Source of the DNA: Candidatus Desulfolinea nitratireducens
GTDB taxonomy: Bacteria > Chloroflexota > Anaerolineae > Anaerolineales > Villigracilaceae
Assembly (NCBI GenBank): GCA_014382535.1
Contig: JACNJN010000212.1
Coordinates: forward strand, 1 to 35,550
Direction: 5' to 3'
DNA length: 35,550 nt
The notes below the pieces were generated by a model that was given only the letters and a program-made list of their open reading frames with translations, searched no databases and had not been told where the DNA came from. The position numbers and the translations under genes were made by a program. Within the stretch, counting starts at the first letter, position 1; each line of letters starts with the position of its first letter. This document shows, one piece after another, positions 1-6,949 of the stretch.

Positions 1-110
1 CAGTCCAGGAATTGCTCGGACACAAAGACGTCAAAACCACCATGATCTACACCCATGTTCTCAATCGCGGAAAGCTTGCCGTAAAATCCCCCCTGGATGA
101 CATCCCCTGA
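1..110 (+). CDS. intI: Integron-type tyrosine recombinase, C-terminal 35 residues only
   Basis: The reading frame enters from outside the window (first full codon at base 3) and ends with TGA at 108-110. It encodes the last 35 residues of a tyrosine recombinase. Visible are the LLGHKD box, with the conserved His of the catalytic set, and IYTHV, with the nucleophilic Tyr. The tail VLNRG...KSPLDDI matches the C-terminus typical of integron integrases better than that of XerC/XerD. If it is an IntI, its attI site and any gene cassettes would lie beyond its 5' end, outside this window. Functionality of the missing part cannot be judged. A chromosomal integrase of another subfamily is the alternative. 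Confidence 0.75.
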   Translation, partial: VQELLGHKDVKTTMIYTHVLNRGKLAVKSPLDDIP

Positions 111-190
111 TTGCCCGTCGATCATCGGGATATGTTTTTCGGGATCCCTAAGCCACTGAAACAAAATATAAAGGCGGCCACAATCTCCCG

Positions 191-302
191 CAGCCACCTT
201 CAACCTTCAACTTTCACCTTTCCAACCTCCCAAACTCCCAACCTTCAACCTTCCAACTTTCCAACCTTCAGACCTCCCCACCTCCCAACGTTCACCCCTC
301 CA
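191..302. repeat. Pyrimidine-rich short-word repeat
   Basis: About 110 bp built from degenerate 7-9 bp words such as CAACCTTC, CAACTTTC and CCAACCTCC, almost purely C/T with AA spacers on the plus strand. It fills the gap between the integrase end and the acyl-CoA dehydrogenase end, two genes that converge here. There is no conserved repeat/spacer structure, so it is not CRISPR. The open reading frames crossing it are low-complexity and not credible as genes. Confidence 0.7.
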
Positions 303-1440
303 ACAAATGCCTCGCGATCACCATTCTTTGGATCTCGCTCGTCCCCTCGCCGATCGTCATCAGGCGGGCATCGCAGTAGATCCGTTCGACGGGATATTCG
401 CGGCTGTAGCCATACCCGCCGTGGATCTGGATCGCGTTCCGCGCCACCCGTTCTGCCATTTCGGTTGCGAAGAGCTTCCCCATCGCGGCCTGATGTTTGA
501 AGGGGCGACCAACATCATGCAGCCAGGCAGCCTGGCGCATCATCAGACGCGCCGCTTCGATCTCGGTCGCCGCGTCAGCCAGCATCCACTGGATGGCCTG
601 CTTTGCTGCGATCGGCTTCCCAAAGGCTTCACGCTGCTTGGCATAGGCCAACCCTTCTTCAAAAGCCGCCTGCGCCAAGCCGACCGACAGAGAACCGATG
701 CTGATCCGGCCGGCATCCAGGGTCTCGAGGGCTTGTTGGAAACCGCGACCCTCCTCGCCAAGAAGATGATCGAGGGGGACGCGCACATCGTCATAGCTTA
801 GCGCGTTTGTTTGGGAGGCGTGCAACCCCATTTTCTTCTCCGGGGGGTGGATCGTCAGTCCGGGCGAATCTGTCGGGACAATGATCATGCTCATAGAATC
901 AGATCCAGTTCCGGGCTCCGTCCGCACCAGGGTGATCACATAGGATGCCACGCTCGGATTTGTGATCCACATTTTTGAGCCGTTGATTACCCACTCATCC
1001 CCCTCTTTTTCAGCTTTTGTCCGCACTCCGCCTTTCAGATCAGATCCCGCTCCTGCTTCAGTCAGGGCCAGCGCGGCGAGTTTCCCCTCTCCGTTGGCAA
1101 TTGGCTCCAGGAATTTTTTCTTTTGCGCATCTGTGCCATAGTTGGCGAGGGGCGCACAGCCAAGCTCGGTATGTGCAGCAATCGCAAGCGCGGTGCTTCC
1201 GCAGGCCCAGCCCAATTCTTCGATCGCAACTGACATCGCAACTGTGCCAACCTCTGAGCCGCCATACTCTTCCGGGATCATCATTCCCAGCAATCCAACC
1301 GGGGCCATCTTGTGGACGGCATCCCAGTTGAATTCACCGCTTTCGCTGATCTCGTGAGCCCTGGGTTTGACTTCTGCACTAACAAAATCGTGGACGATCT
1401 TTTGCCACATTCGCTCTTCTTCGGTTAGATCAAAATCCAT
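292..1440 (-). CDS. Acyl-CoA dehydrogenase
   Basis: Flavoprotein of 382 aa predicted to catalyse alpha,beta-dehydrogenation of an acyl-CoA, passing electrons to an electron-transfer flavoprotein. The start is placed at 1440 (MDFDLTEEE) because AGGAGAGG precedes it; a longer frame to 1548 would overlap the upstream gene and adds unrelated residues. Family marks are the [10 protein letters not shown] flavin/substrate signature, the IHGGYGY motif, and the C-terminal GEGTSEIQ with the catalytic Glu near residue 365. The length is normal for short/medium-chain members. It is the last gene of a tight minus-strand trio, 10 nt behind the DUF2007 gene. Chain-length preference (butyryl, isovaleryl or other) cannot be read from the sequence alone. 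Confidence 0.93.
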   Translation of the reverse strand: MDFDLTEEERMWQKIVHDFVSAEVKPRAHEISESGEFNWDAVHKMAPVGLLGMMIPEEYGGSEVGTVAMSVAIEELGWACGSTALAIAAHTELGCAPLANYGTDAQKKKFLEPIANGEGKLAALALTEAGAGSDLKGGVRTKAEKEGDEWVINGSKMWITNPSVASYVITLVRTEPGTGSDSMSMIIVPTDSPGLTIHPPEKKMGLHASQTNALSYDDVRVPLDHLLGEEGRGFQQALETLDAGRISIGSLSVGLAQAAFEEGLAYAKQREAFGKPIAAKQAIQWMLADAATEIEAARLMMRQAAWLHDVGRPFKHQAAMGKLFATEMAERVARNAIQIHGGYGYSREYPVERIYCDARLMTIGEGTSEIQRMVIARHLLEG

Positions 1441-1450
1441 CAACCTCTCC

Positions 1451-1687
1451 TTAATTCTGGGGGGCGTTATTATAGCCATCCAGCCATGCTGACGCTTCCT
1501 TAACCTTTTCTTTTGGAACAAAAATATGCACCTTTGCAAATTTCCCAAAACTTACCGGGATCGTTCCCCCCACGCTTTCTTGCGCCAATTCCACTGGGAT
1601 TTCCAGGGCTTCGAGGGCCGATTTCATCATTTCGGCCTCGATACGGTCATAAACTTCGGTCAGTAATTCCCAGGTCATTGCAGACAT
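1451..1687 (-). CDS. DUF2007-family small protein
   Basis: 78-aa soluble protein resembling the DUF2007 family (putative signal-transducing or substrate-sensing domain, function not established). The sequence begins [21 protein letters not shown], continues with IPVELAQES, and ends with the [13 protein letters not shown] helix typical of this ferredoxin-like fold. GGAG lies 8 nt before the ATG. The start is 1 nt after the stop of the upstream YwiC-like gene and the end is 10 nt before the acyl-CoA dehydrogenase start, so the three are probably cotranscribed. No catalytic residues are evident. Confidence 0.75.
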   Translation of the reverse strand: MSAMTWELLTEVYDRIEAEMMKSALEALEIPVELAQESVGGTIPVSFGKFAKVHIFVPKEKVKEASAWLDGYNNAPQN

Positions 1688-1688
1688 T

Positions 1689-2507
1689 TTATATTCTCCA
1701 ATAAAGTATAAATAAAACAGTAAAGAGGATGCTCACAGCCAATTGACGAAAACCCACTGCGGTCGGTTTTATTTTTATGGCCGGATTGAATGTCCACCAC
1801 AGGGTTTCTGCCAATTGCAGGAGGAAGGGGATGAAGATGTATTGCGGTAGCCAGCCGATTATGCCTAACAATAGGGTGGCCACAAAATTAAAGGAGGTAT
1901 ATAGAATGGCGCGCTTTCCGATTTTATATTGGCCGGAACGCCCCGGGATCTCGGGCAGGCTTCGGTGTTCCAGGCGCATATAGGCGTGGACAATGGATGC
2001 CGCTGACTGAAACCAGACCAGGATCCACAGGATCCAGCCAGTTGCATCGTAACTTCCTTTTCCCACCCATAAGGCGGCAGGAGCGGCGAGGGCCAAAGCA
2101 CCGCTGGCGACAATCTCCAGCCCCGCCTGTCTTCTTTCGTCACGCTTGCTAACAAGGCGTAGATGCCAAACGAAAATTGCAATCCCCGGTATGGCTAAAT
2201 AAAAAATATCTGTAAAACCTCGTATGGAGAGACCGATCAGCATCACCAGGGCGATTCCGCCATAGACCAATATCCAGAAGCGTGCGGCAGGCAGGTCGCT
2301 GCGCGGCCGGCGCCCCGCGTAGGCTTTGGTTGCAATCGTCACCGGTTGGCGGATTAAAAAAGCAGCCATGGCTGCGATGATCAGGTAAACGGACGTTGTG
2401 GAAAAGCCTCCGCCCACGAAGAAGCCGATCACGAGGGGGCTCAGGATAAATACCCAGGAACCGTGATCCTGGGGTACTGCGATTGTTTTTCGAAAGGTTG
2501 ATCTCAT
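1689..2507 (-). CDS. YwiC-like integral membrane protein
   Basis: 272-aa polytopic membrane protein with roughly eight hydrophobic segments. The N-terminal motif PQDHGSWVFILSPLVIGF is characteristic of the YwiC-like family, whose biochemical role is unknown; it resembles UbiA-type prenyltransferases only loosely. A positively charged loop follows the second membrane segment (AYAGRRPR). It is the first gene of the trio with the DUF2007 gene and the acyl-CoA dehydrogenase; its stop is 1 nt from the next start. Upstream lies a 340-bp gap of repeats. Confidence 0.75.
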   Translation of the reverse strand: MRSTFRKTIAVPQDHGSWVFILSPLVIGFFVGGGFSTTSVYLIIAAMAAFLIRQPVTIATKAYAGRRPRSDLPAARFWILVYGGIALVMLIGLSIRGFTDIFYLAIPGIAIFVWHLRLVSKRDERRQAGLEIVASGALALAAPAALWVGKGSYDATGWILWILVWFQSAASIVHAYMRLEHRSLPEIPGRSGQYKIGKRAILYTSFNFVATLLLGIIGWLPQYIFIPFLLQLAETLWWTFNPAIKIKPTAVGFRQLAVSILFTVLFILYWRI

Positions 2508-2738
2508 AGGTGGATTATATCAAATTTGCTTCCCAAGAATATGTTGGATTATCCCAAGGATAACCTTAGGCAGTTCCTCCCGAAGGATACCGGGACGGTT
2601 GGAGCGGAATGGCGAATGATTATGAGCCTGAAGTCGCCTGTGCTCGACAGAGCGAAGGGCAGGGATTGCGGAAAACCACTCTTCGCCAATTTGATCACAA
2701 ACGACCGTGCTATGTTAAAATTCTCAGCTATAAATCAA
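2508..2738. other. Intergenic stretch without a credible gene
   Basis: Divergent gap between the YwiC-like gene (minus) and the small coiled-coil gene (plus). Frames across it have no recognisable protein character. It presumably contains the promoter of the minus-strand trio near 2508-2560, but no convincing -35/-10 pair could be picked. Its right half is a copy of a dispersed repeat, and the MITE-like element starts at 2739. Confidence 0.5.
2599..2660 (+). repeat. Dispersed palindromic repeat, copy 1
   Basis: Contains GGCGAATGATTATGA followed by AGTCGCCTGTGCTCGACAG and AGCGAAG. The same core recurs at 22749-22775 on the plus strand and, reverse-complemented, at about 27568-27610. It is noncoding and only seen between genes here. 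Confidence 0.65.
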
Positions 2739-2850
2739 TAATCCTCTTGTACATGTGCTCCCGGCGGCGTCCCCGCCGCCGCCCTAAAGGATGCTACGCA
2801 AAGGACGTCGGCTAGAGCAATGTCAAAAAGGGAGTTTTGCCGGTAGTCTA
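2739..2850 (+). repeat. 112-bp MITE-like element, copy A
   Basis: Same length and orientation as copy B at 6297-6408, and estimated by eye at about 85-90 % identical. The shared body includes CCTCTTGTA, TGTGCTCCCGGCGGCGTCCC, CGCCGCCGCCCTAAAGGATGC, GGCTAGAGCA and GTCAAAAAG. Inside is a 7-bp GC hairpin (GGCGGCG/CGCCGCC). The terminal inverted repeats are weaker than in copy B. It ends one base before the ATG of the small gene at 2851. It encodes nothing and could only be mobilised in trans. Confidence 0.75.
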
Positions 2851-3039
2851 ATGATGAAATTGGATCAACAAAAGATGAAAAAAGTACGCATCAAAGAACT
2901 CGAAGAAAAAATAAATGAACTAAAAGAACGCTGGCCCGCTCATTCCACCCCACCGGCGATGCTTCAGGAGCTGGATGATCTCGAAGAGGCCCTGGCTCTG
3001 GAAATTGACAAACTTGATCAGAAGGGAGCCGATGCCTAG
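2851..3039 (+). CDS. Small charged coiled-coil protein
   Basis: About 62 aa, rich in Lys and Glu, with heptad-like helices (KELEEKINELKERW, then LQELDDLEEALALEIDKL) separated by a Pro-containing turn (PAHSTPPAM). I believe similar small hypothetical proteins occur in Chloroflexota, but I know no function. The start is uncertain: ATG codons exist at 2851, 2854 and 2875 and none has a well-spaced ribosome binding site. The element 2739-2850 abuts the first of them and may have displaced the original leader. Its end overlaps the ferredoxin gene start by 8 nt, implying translational coupling. Confidence 0.6.
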   Translation: MMKLDQQKMKKVRIKELEEKINELKERWPAHSTPPAMLQELDDLEEALALEIDKLDQKGADA

Positions 3040-3238
3040 AAAAACAGTTGCTGTAAATTATCGGGCCTGTGAACCGGAGAAATGCGAAGATGGGATCTGT
3101 CTGGCTGCCCTGGTCTGCGAGAAGAATATCCTCATTCAGGAAGCGCCCTATGAAATGCCGGATACCAAAGCCTCGTCATGTCTGAGCTGTGCCATCTGCG
3201 TCCAGGCTTGTCCCCAAGATGCAGTCCTCGTTATGTGA
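3032..3238 (+). CDS. Ferredoxin-like 4Fe-4S protein
   Basis: 68 aa; the start is at 3032 (GGGAG precedes, ATG overlaps the stop of the previous gene). The C-terminal half has a standard cluster motif CLSCAICVQACP for one [4Fe-4S]. The N-terminal half (NYRACEPEKCEDGICLAALVC) recalls the RLI/ABCE1 N-terminal iron-sulfur domain, with Cys spacing C-x4-C-x4-C-x5-C and no CP ending, so a second cluster is possible but atypical. It probably acts as a small cytosolic electron carrier; the partner is unknown. It is coupled to the coiled-coil gene upstream. Confidence 0.8.
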   Translation: MPRKTVAVNYRACEPEKCEDGICLAALVCEKNILIQEAPYEMPDTKASSCLSCAICVQACPQDAVLVM

Positions 3239-3328
3239 GTCCCATGATGTTTGAGCGCAGAGATAAGAATAATATATGAGTCACCAAATCTGACAAACTC
3301 TGTCTGAATTTGGTGTAGAATTGAACCC

Positions 3329-4177
3329 ATGATGAAAAAGAAACCAGTAGTCCTGTCTGTTTTGGCCCACCCCGATGACGAATCTTTTGGGATGGGGGGA
3401 ACTCTGGCCCTCTATGCAGAACGTGGAGCCGAGGTGCACCTCGTTTGCGCAACCCGTGGGGAAGTGGGCGAGATGGACGAAAAATATATGCAGGGTTTTG
3501 ACTCGATCGCTGCTCGCCGGGAATCTGAATTGCGTTGCGCAGCCGGGATCCTGGATCTCACCGGTGTACACTTTCTCGATTACCGAGATTCGGGGATGCC
3601 CGGCTCTGTCGATAATGAACATCCCCGCGCCCTTTTCGCACAACCTTTGGAAGAGGTCGCAGAGAATATTGTCTGCTATATCCGCGATCTGAAACCGGAT
3701 GTCGTGCTGACCTTTGATCCCATTGGCGGATACCGCCATCCTGACCATATCGCCATCCATGATGCGACCGTGATGGCATTCGAGCGCGCAGACGACGCCT
3801 CTTTCGCTCCCCAGTCAGGCGCACCCTTTAAACCGGAAAAACTTTATTTTCATACTTTTTCGCGCGCATTTTTACGGGTAACCGTTAGGGTAATGCGCCT
3901 CTTTGGGCAGGATCCAACCAAATTTGGCAAAAATAAGGATATCGATATTGAATCCCTGGCGAAAGTTGATTTCCCCATTCATGCGCGAATTAATATTCGT
4001 TCTGTCCTGAAAAAGAAGGAGGCGGCTGGGCGCTGTCATGCCAGCCAGGGAGGCGGTCAAATGCAAAAAGGCGTTCGCGGAATTCTCTCGCGGCTCTTCA
4101 ACGGCACAGAGATGTATATGCAGGCCTGGCCGCCGGTAGAAGGAAAATTCAAAGTTCGTCACGATTTATTGGGGTGA
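3329..4177 (+). CDS. PIG-L/LmbE-family deacetylase
   Basis: 282-aa zinc-dependent N-deacetylase family protein. The zinc/catalytic motif AHPDDE sits at residues about 13-18, HPDH near 140 supplies further ligands, and HASQ near 240 is the family's C-terminal motif. Members remove acetyl groups from GlcNAc-containing conjugates (GlcNAc-PI, mycothiol or bacillithiol precursors, chitooligosaccharides); the substrate here cannot be assigned. It starts ATGATG at 3329/3332 with no Shine-Dalgarno, and a TAGAAT box lies 7 nt upstream, so the message may be leaderless. It converges with the end of the aromatic operon. Confidence 0.88.
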   Translation: MMKKKPVVLSVLAHPDDESFGMGGTLALYAERGAEVHLVCATRGEVGEMDEKYMQGFDSIAARRESELRCAAGILDLTGVHFLDYRDSGMPGSVDNEHPRALFAQPLEEVAENIVCYIRDLKPDVVLTFDPIGGYRHPDHIAIHDATVMAFERADDASFAPQSGAPFKPEKLYFHTFSRAFLRVTVRVMRLFGQDPTKFGKNKDIDIESLAKVDFPIHARINIRSVLKKKEAAGRCHASQGGGQMQKGVRGILSRLFNGTEMYMQAWPPVEGKFKVRHDLLG

Positions 4178-4188
4178 ATAAGCTGAGG

Positions 4189-4216
4189 CTGCATTGCACT
4201 TAAAAGTGCGTTGCAG
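4189..4216. terminator. Hairpin between convergent genes
   Basis: CTGCA-tt-GCACTT-aa-AAGTGC-gt-TGCAG forms an 11-bp stem with a 2x2 internal loop. It lies between the deacetylase (plus) and pheA (minus) stop codons, so it can serve as a bidirectional terminator. There is no strong U tail, so termination efficiency is uncertain. Confidence 0.5.
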
Positions 4217-4243
4217 CTGATTTCTACAGAATCAAGCCGTTTA

Positions 4244-5086
4244 CTACCAGTCTTTTTCTTCGCGGGGGTAGGAACCAAAGACTCGGATAAAGGGTGCGAT
4301 CTCGCGCAAATGGTTCAGCGCAGCATCCGCTGGTTTTCTATCCTGATGCCCGATGAAATCAATATAAAAGAGATACTCCCAGGGTTTCCCTGCCAGGGGG
4401 CGAGATTCGATCTTTGTCAGGTCGATTTCTCTCAGCGCAAAAATGCTCAGGGCCTTGAAAAGGCTTCCAGGTTTATTTTCCAGGCTGAAAACGATCGATG
4501 TTTTATAGCTGAGATCATCAGTATTTTCCTGTCCATATTGCTCGGGGGAAAGCGCCAAAAAACGCGTGTAGTTGGCAGGATCATCTTCCATATTTTCCTG
4601 CAGGATAGTCAATCCATAAACCTTTGCGGCCAGACGGGAAGCGATTGCAGCCGATCTATGATCATTCTCCTCCTTGAGAGCCCTGGCGCTGCCAGCGGTA
4701 TCGCCAGCCACAATTCCCGGCAAATTGAGTTTTCGCAGGCTCTCCTCACATTGCGCCAAAGCTTGCGGATGCGAATACACGCGTTCGATTTCTTCAAGCC
4801 TCACACCGGGCAACGCCATCAGGCAGTGACTGACCCGCAAATGATGCTCGCCAGTAATATGAAGTTGATTGCGGAGTAAAAGGTCATAATTCCGGTGAAT
4901 GCTGCCGGCCAGGGAATTCTCGATCGGCGCTATGCCGCGCATGGCTTTCCCCTCACTGACTGCCTCGAAAAGTTTGTCAAAGCTTTTACAGGGTAGTGTT
5001 TTGATTTCTTTACCAAAATGCTCATAAGCTGCGGCCTCGCTGTACGCGCCTGCCTCACCCTGGAACGCAACGATTTTCTCTCTCAT
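4244..5086 (-). CDS. pheA: Prephenate dehydratase with ACT domain
   Basis: 280 aa; converts prephenate to phenylpyruvate, the committed step to Phe. The periplasmic-binding-like catalytic domain spans about residues 1-185, with AFQGEAGAYSE at the start, PIENSLAGSI and the catalytic NYTRF motif. A C-terminal ACT domain (about 195-275) follows, with the ESRP motif that binds Phe in this family, predicting feedback inhibition. It is monofunctional; chorismate mutase is encoded separately by aroH. Its ATG overlaps the aminotransferase stop by 4 nt (ATGA), and GGAGG lies just upstream. It is the last gene of the aromatic operon. Confidence 0.95.
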   Translation of the reverse strand: MREKIVAFQGEAGAYSEAAAYEHFGKEIKTLPCKSFDKLFEAVSEGKAMRGIAPIENSLAGSIHRNYDLLLRNQLHITGEHHLRVSHCLMALPGVRLEEIERVYSHPQALAQCEESLRKLNLPGIVAGDTAGSARALKEENDHRSAAIASRLAAKVYGLTILQENMEDDPANYTRFLALSPEQYGQENTDDLSYKTSIVFSLENKPGSLFKALSIFALREIDLTKIESRPLAGKPWEYLFYIDFIGHQDRKPADAALNHLREIAPFIRVFGSYPREEKDW

Positions 5087-6234
5087 TTATTTTCCTCCCA
5101 CCAGTCACTTATCCGCCTGATCGCTTCCACGATCTTCTCTTTTGGTTGCGTGATCGAGATCCGGAAAAATCCCTCGCCTTCCGATCCGAAAACGGTCCCT
5201 GGCGCAACGCTGACACCCGCCTCCTTGAGTAAACTCATCGCAAATTGATCGGATTTCCAGCCCTCAGGAATTGGTGTCCAAATATAAAGCGATGCTTGAG
5301 GACTTGCGACGGATATCCCCAACTGACGGAGACCGTTGATAATGAGATCCCGGCGTTGACGGTAAACCCCGTTCCGCTCGTGGACCCAGGCTTGATCCAT
5401 CCCCATTGCGTGTCTGGCCGCCTCAAGGATTGGCCGGAAATGTCCGCTATCGGCATTTGTTTTCAATTTGAGCAGAGTCTCCAAAACGGCAGCATTCCCG
5501 ACCGCCGCACCGACCCGCCATCCAGCCATATTGTGCGACTTGGAAAGTGAGTTGAATTCTATCGCTACATCCTTCGCGCCCTCAACCTGCAGGATGCTCG
5601 GGAGAGGTCCCTCACCATAGTAAACCTGGGTATACGCCGCATCGGCGCAAATAAAAATGTTATTCTTCTTCGCAAACCGGACGAGTTTCTCATAAAACTC
5701 AAGCGGAGCAGTTGCCCCGAGAGGGTTATTTGGGTAATTGATCCAGATCAACTTTGCTTTCTTTGCCACCTCAGCAGGGATCCCCTCCAAATCGGGCAGA
5801 TAATCATTCTCAACACGCAGGGGTAACAAATAGGGCTCTCCGCCTGCAAGTTCGGTCCCGCGGATATAGGTCGGGTAATATGGATTTGGGATCAGCGCAA
5901 TATCGCCCGCTTTGATAAAGGCCTGGCTTAAGTGAAAGATGCCCTCCTTTGTTCCAAGCAGGGGGATGATCTCCTTCTCCGGGTCAAGCCTGACGTTGAA
6001 GACCCGTTCATACATCCCCGCCCAGGCCTCCCGGTAGGAGAGTGGTCCCACATGCATCTGATAGCCATGTGTATTTGGGCGGGATGCTGCCAGGCTGAGC
6101 GCCTCGATCACCTCGGGGTGTGGGGGAAGATCGGGCGAGCCAATATCCAGTCGAATGGTCTCGATACCCCTGGCTTTCAGGATTTCAATTGTTTCGTCAA
6201 GTTGAGCAAAGAAGTGTTTTTTTATTGAGGTCAT
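5083..6234 (-). CDS. Class I/II aminotransferase, probably aromatic
   Basis: 383-aa fold-type I PLP enzyme. Visible are the N-terminal IRLDIGSPDLPPHPEV, the substrate-binding NYPNNPLGA, ADAAY, and the PLP-lysine motif SLSKSHNMAGWR. Overall it resembles LL-diaminopimelate/aspartate-type aminotransferases. The location between aroQ and pheA (4-nt overlap with pheA) suggests it transaminates phenylpyruvate and 4-hydroxyphenylpyruvate as the last step to Phe and Tyr. A DapL role or prephenate transamination are alternatives that sequence alone cannot exclude. A 207-bp gap containing a MITE-like element separates it from aroQ. Confidence 0.88.
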   Translation of the reverse strand: MTSIKKHFFAQLDETIEILKARGIETIRLDIGSPDLPPHPEVIEALSLAASRPNTHGYQMHVGPLSYREAWAGMYERVFNVRLDPEKEIIPLLGTKEGIFHLSQAFIKAGDIALIPNPYYPTYIRGTELAGGEPYLLPLRVENDYLPDLEGIPAEVAKKAKLIWINYPNNPLGATAPLEFYEKLVRFAKKNNIFICADAAYTQVYYGEGPLPSILQVEGAKDVAIEFNSLSKSHNMAGWRVGAAVGNAAVLETLLKLKTNADSGHFRPILEAARHAMGMDQAWVHERNGVYRQRRDLIINGLRQLGISVASPQASLYIWTPIPEGWKSDQFAMSLLKEAGVSVAPGTVFGSEGEGFFRISITQPKEKIVEAIRRISDWWEENK

Positions 6235-6296
6235 TTTATTCTCGAAAATTAGTACGCGAATTTTACGGATCGAGCGGATTTTCAGAGGTCAGATAA

Positions 6297-6408
6297 TAGA
6301 CCTCTTGTATCTGTGCTCCCGGCGGCGTCCCCGCCGCCGCCCTAAAGGATGCTGCGCGAAGGACGGCGGCTAGAGCAGTGTCAAAAAGAGACTTTTGCAT
6401 GAAGTCTA
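6297..6408 (+). repeat. 112-bp MITE-like element, copy B, inside the aro operon
   Basis: Second copy of the element at 2739-2850, same length and orientation. Its ends are imperfect inverted repeats: TAGACCTCTTGTA on the left (6297-6309) and TGCATGAAGTCTA on the right (6396-6408), 10 of 13 matching when one is reverse-complemented. The GC-rich hairpin GGCGGCG/CGCCGCC lies inside. It occupies most of the aroQ-aminotransferase gap and would be transcribed as part of the operon mRNA. Confidence 0.8.
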
Positions 6409-6441
6409 CTAAAAGAATCTGTGAGAATCCCAAAATCATTG

Positions 6442-6873
6442 TTATCCGCGTTCTATTAAAGCCTCTAGTGCCAATCTATACGACATCCATCCAAAGCCAG
6501 TAATTTTTCCCAGGCAAACCGGGGCGATCAATGATTGCTTGCGGAACTCCTCCCGGGCGTAGACATTGGAGAGATGTACCTCAATTACCGGAATGCCAAT
6601 TGCAGCGACCGCATCTCGCAGCGCAACAGATGTGTGCGTATATCCAGCAGGATTGAAGATCACGCCATCCGCTTTTTTTGCAGCCTCCTGCAGGGCATCC
6701 ACCAATGCCCCCTCGCTATTGGATTGGATGCTGTAAATCTCCACATCCTTTGCGGATGCGGCTTCGGCTAATTTCTGATCGATCTCAGCCAGGGTCAAGT
6801 CGCCATAGATCTCAGGTTCGCGGGTACCGAGTAAATTTAAATTGGGTCCGTGTAAAACGAGTAGGGTGGTCAT
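6442..6873 (-). CDS. aroQ: 3-dehydroquinate dehydratase, type II
   Basis: 143 aa; dehydrates 3-dehydroquinate to 3-dehydroshikimate in the shikimate pathway. Type II hallmarks: [18 protein letters not shown] with the active-site Arg and Tyr, the [10 protein letters not shown] motif, [15 protein letters not shown] with Asn and His, and [14 protein letters not shown]. The length matches the dodecameric type II family. AAGGAG precedes the ATG by 5 nt. It sits between aroK-aroB and the aminotransferase in the operon. Confidence 0.97.
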   Translation of the reverse strand: MTTLLVLHGPNLNLLGTREPEIYGDLTLAEIDQKLAEAASAKDVEIYSIQSNSEGALVDALQEAAKKADGVIFNPAGYTHTSVALRDAVAAIGIPVIEVHLSNVYAREEFRKQSLIAPVCLGKITGFGWMSYRLALEALIERG

Positions 6874-6888
6874 TTTTTCTCCTTTATA

Positions 6889-6946
6889 GCCCTCTCCTGC
6901 GAAGCGGGAGAGGAAAGTCCGAGCGCAGCAAGGACAGGTGAGGGCA
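6889..6946. repeat. REP-like palindrome in the aroQ-aroKB gap
   Basis: CCTCTCC (6891-6897) pairs with GGAGAGG (6907-6913) around a short loop, followed by GCGCAGCAAGGACAGGTGAGGGC. It has the look of a generic GC-rich bacterial REP. It fills essentially the whole 76-bp intergenic space and is cotranscribed. Confidence 0.55.
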
Positions 6947-6949
6947 ACG

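Noticed and set aside
191-302. CRISPR-like array
   Set aside because: The words are degenerate, only 7-9 bp, without regular spacers or cas genes.
1441-1548. Longer start for the acyl-CoA dehydrogenase
   Set aside because: The extension overlaps the DUF2007 gene and is unrelated to the family; ATG 1440 has AGGAGAGG upstream.
2609-2815. Plus-strand frame of 68 residues across the repeats
   Set aside because: It is composed of the dispersed repeat and MITE-like sequence, with no protein features.
4211-4879. 222-residue plus-strand frame antisense to pheA
   Set aside because: It is a shadow of the clearly conserved pheA gene and has no recognisable domain or ribosome binding site.
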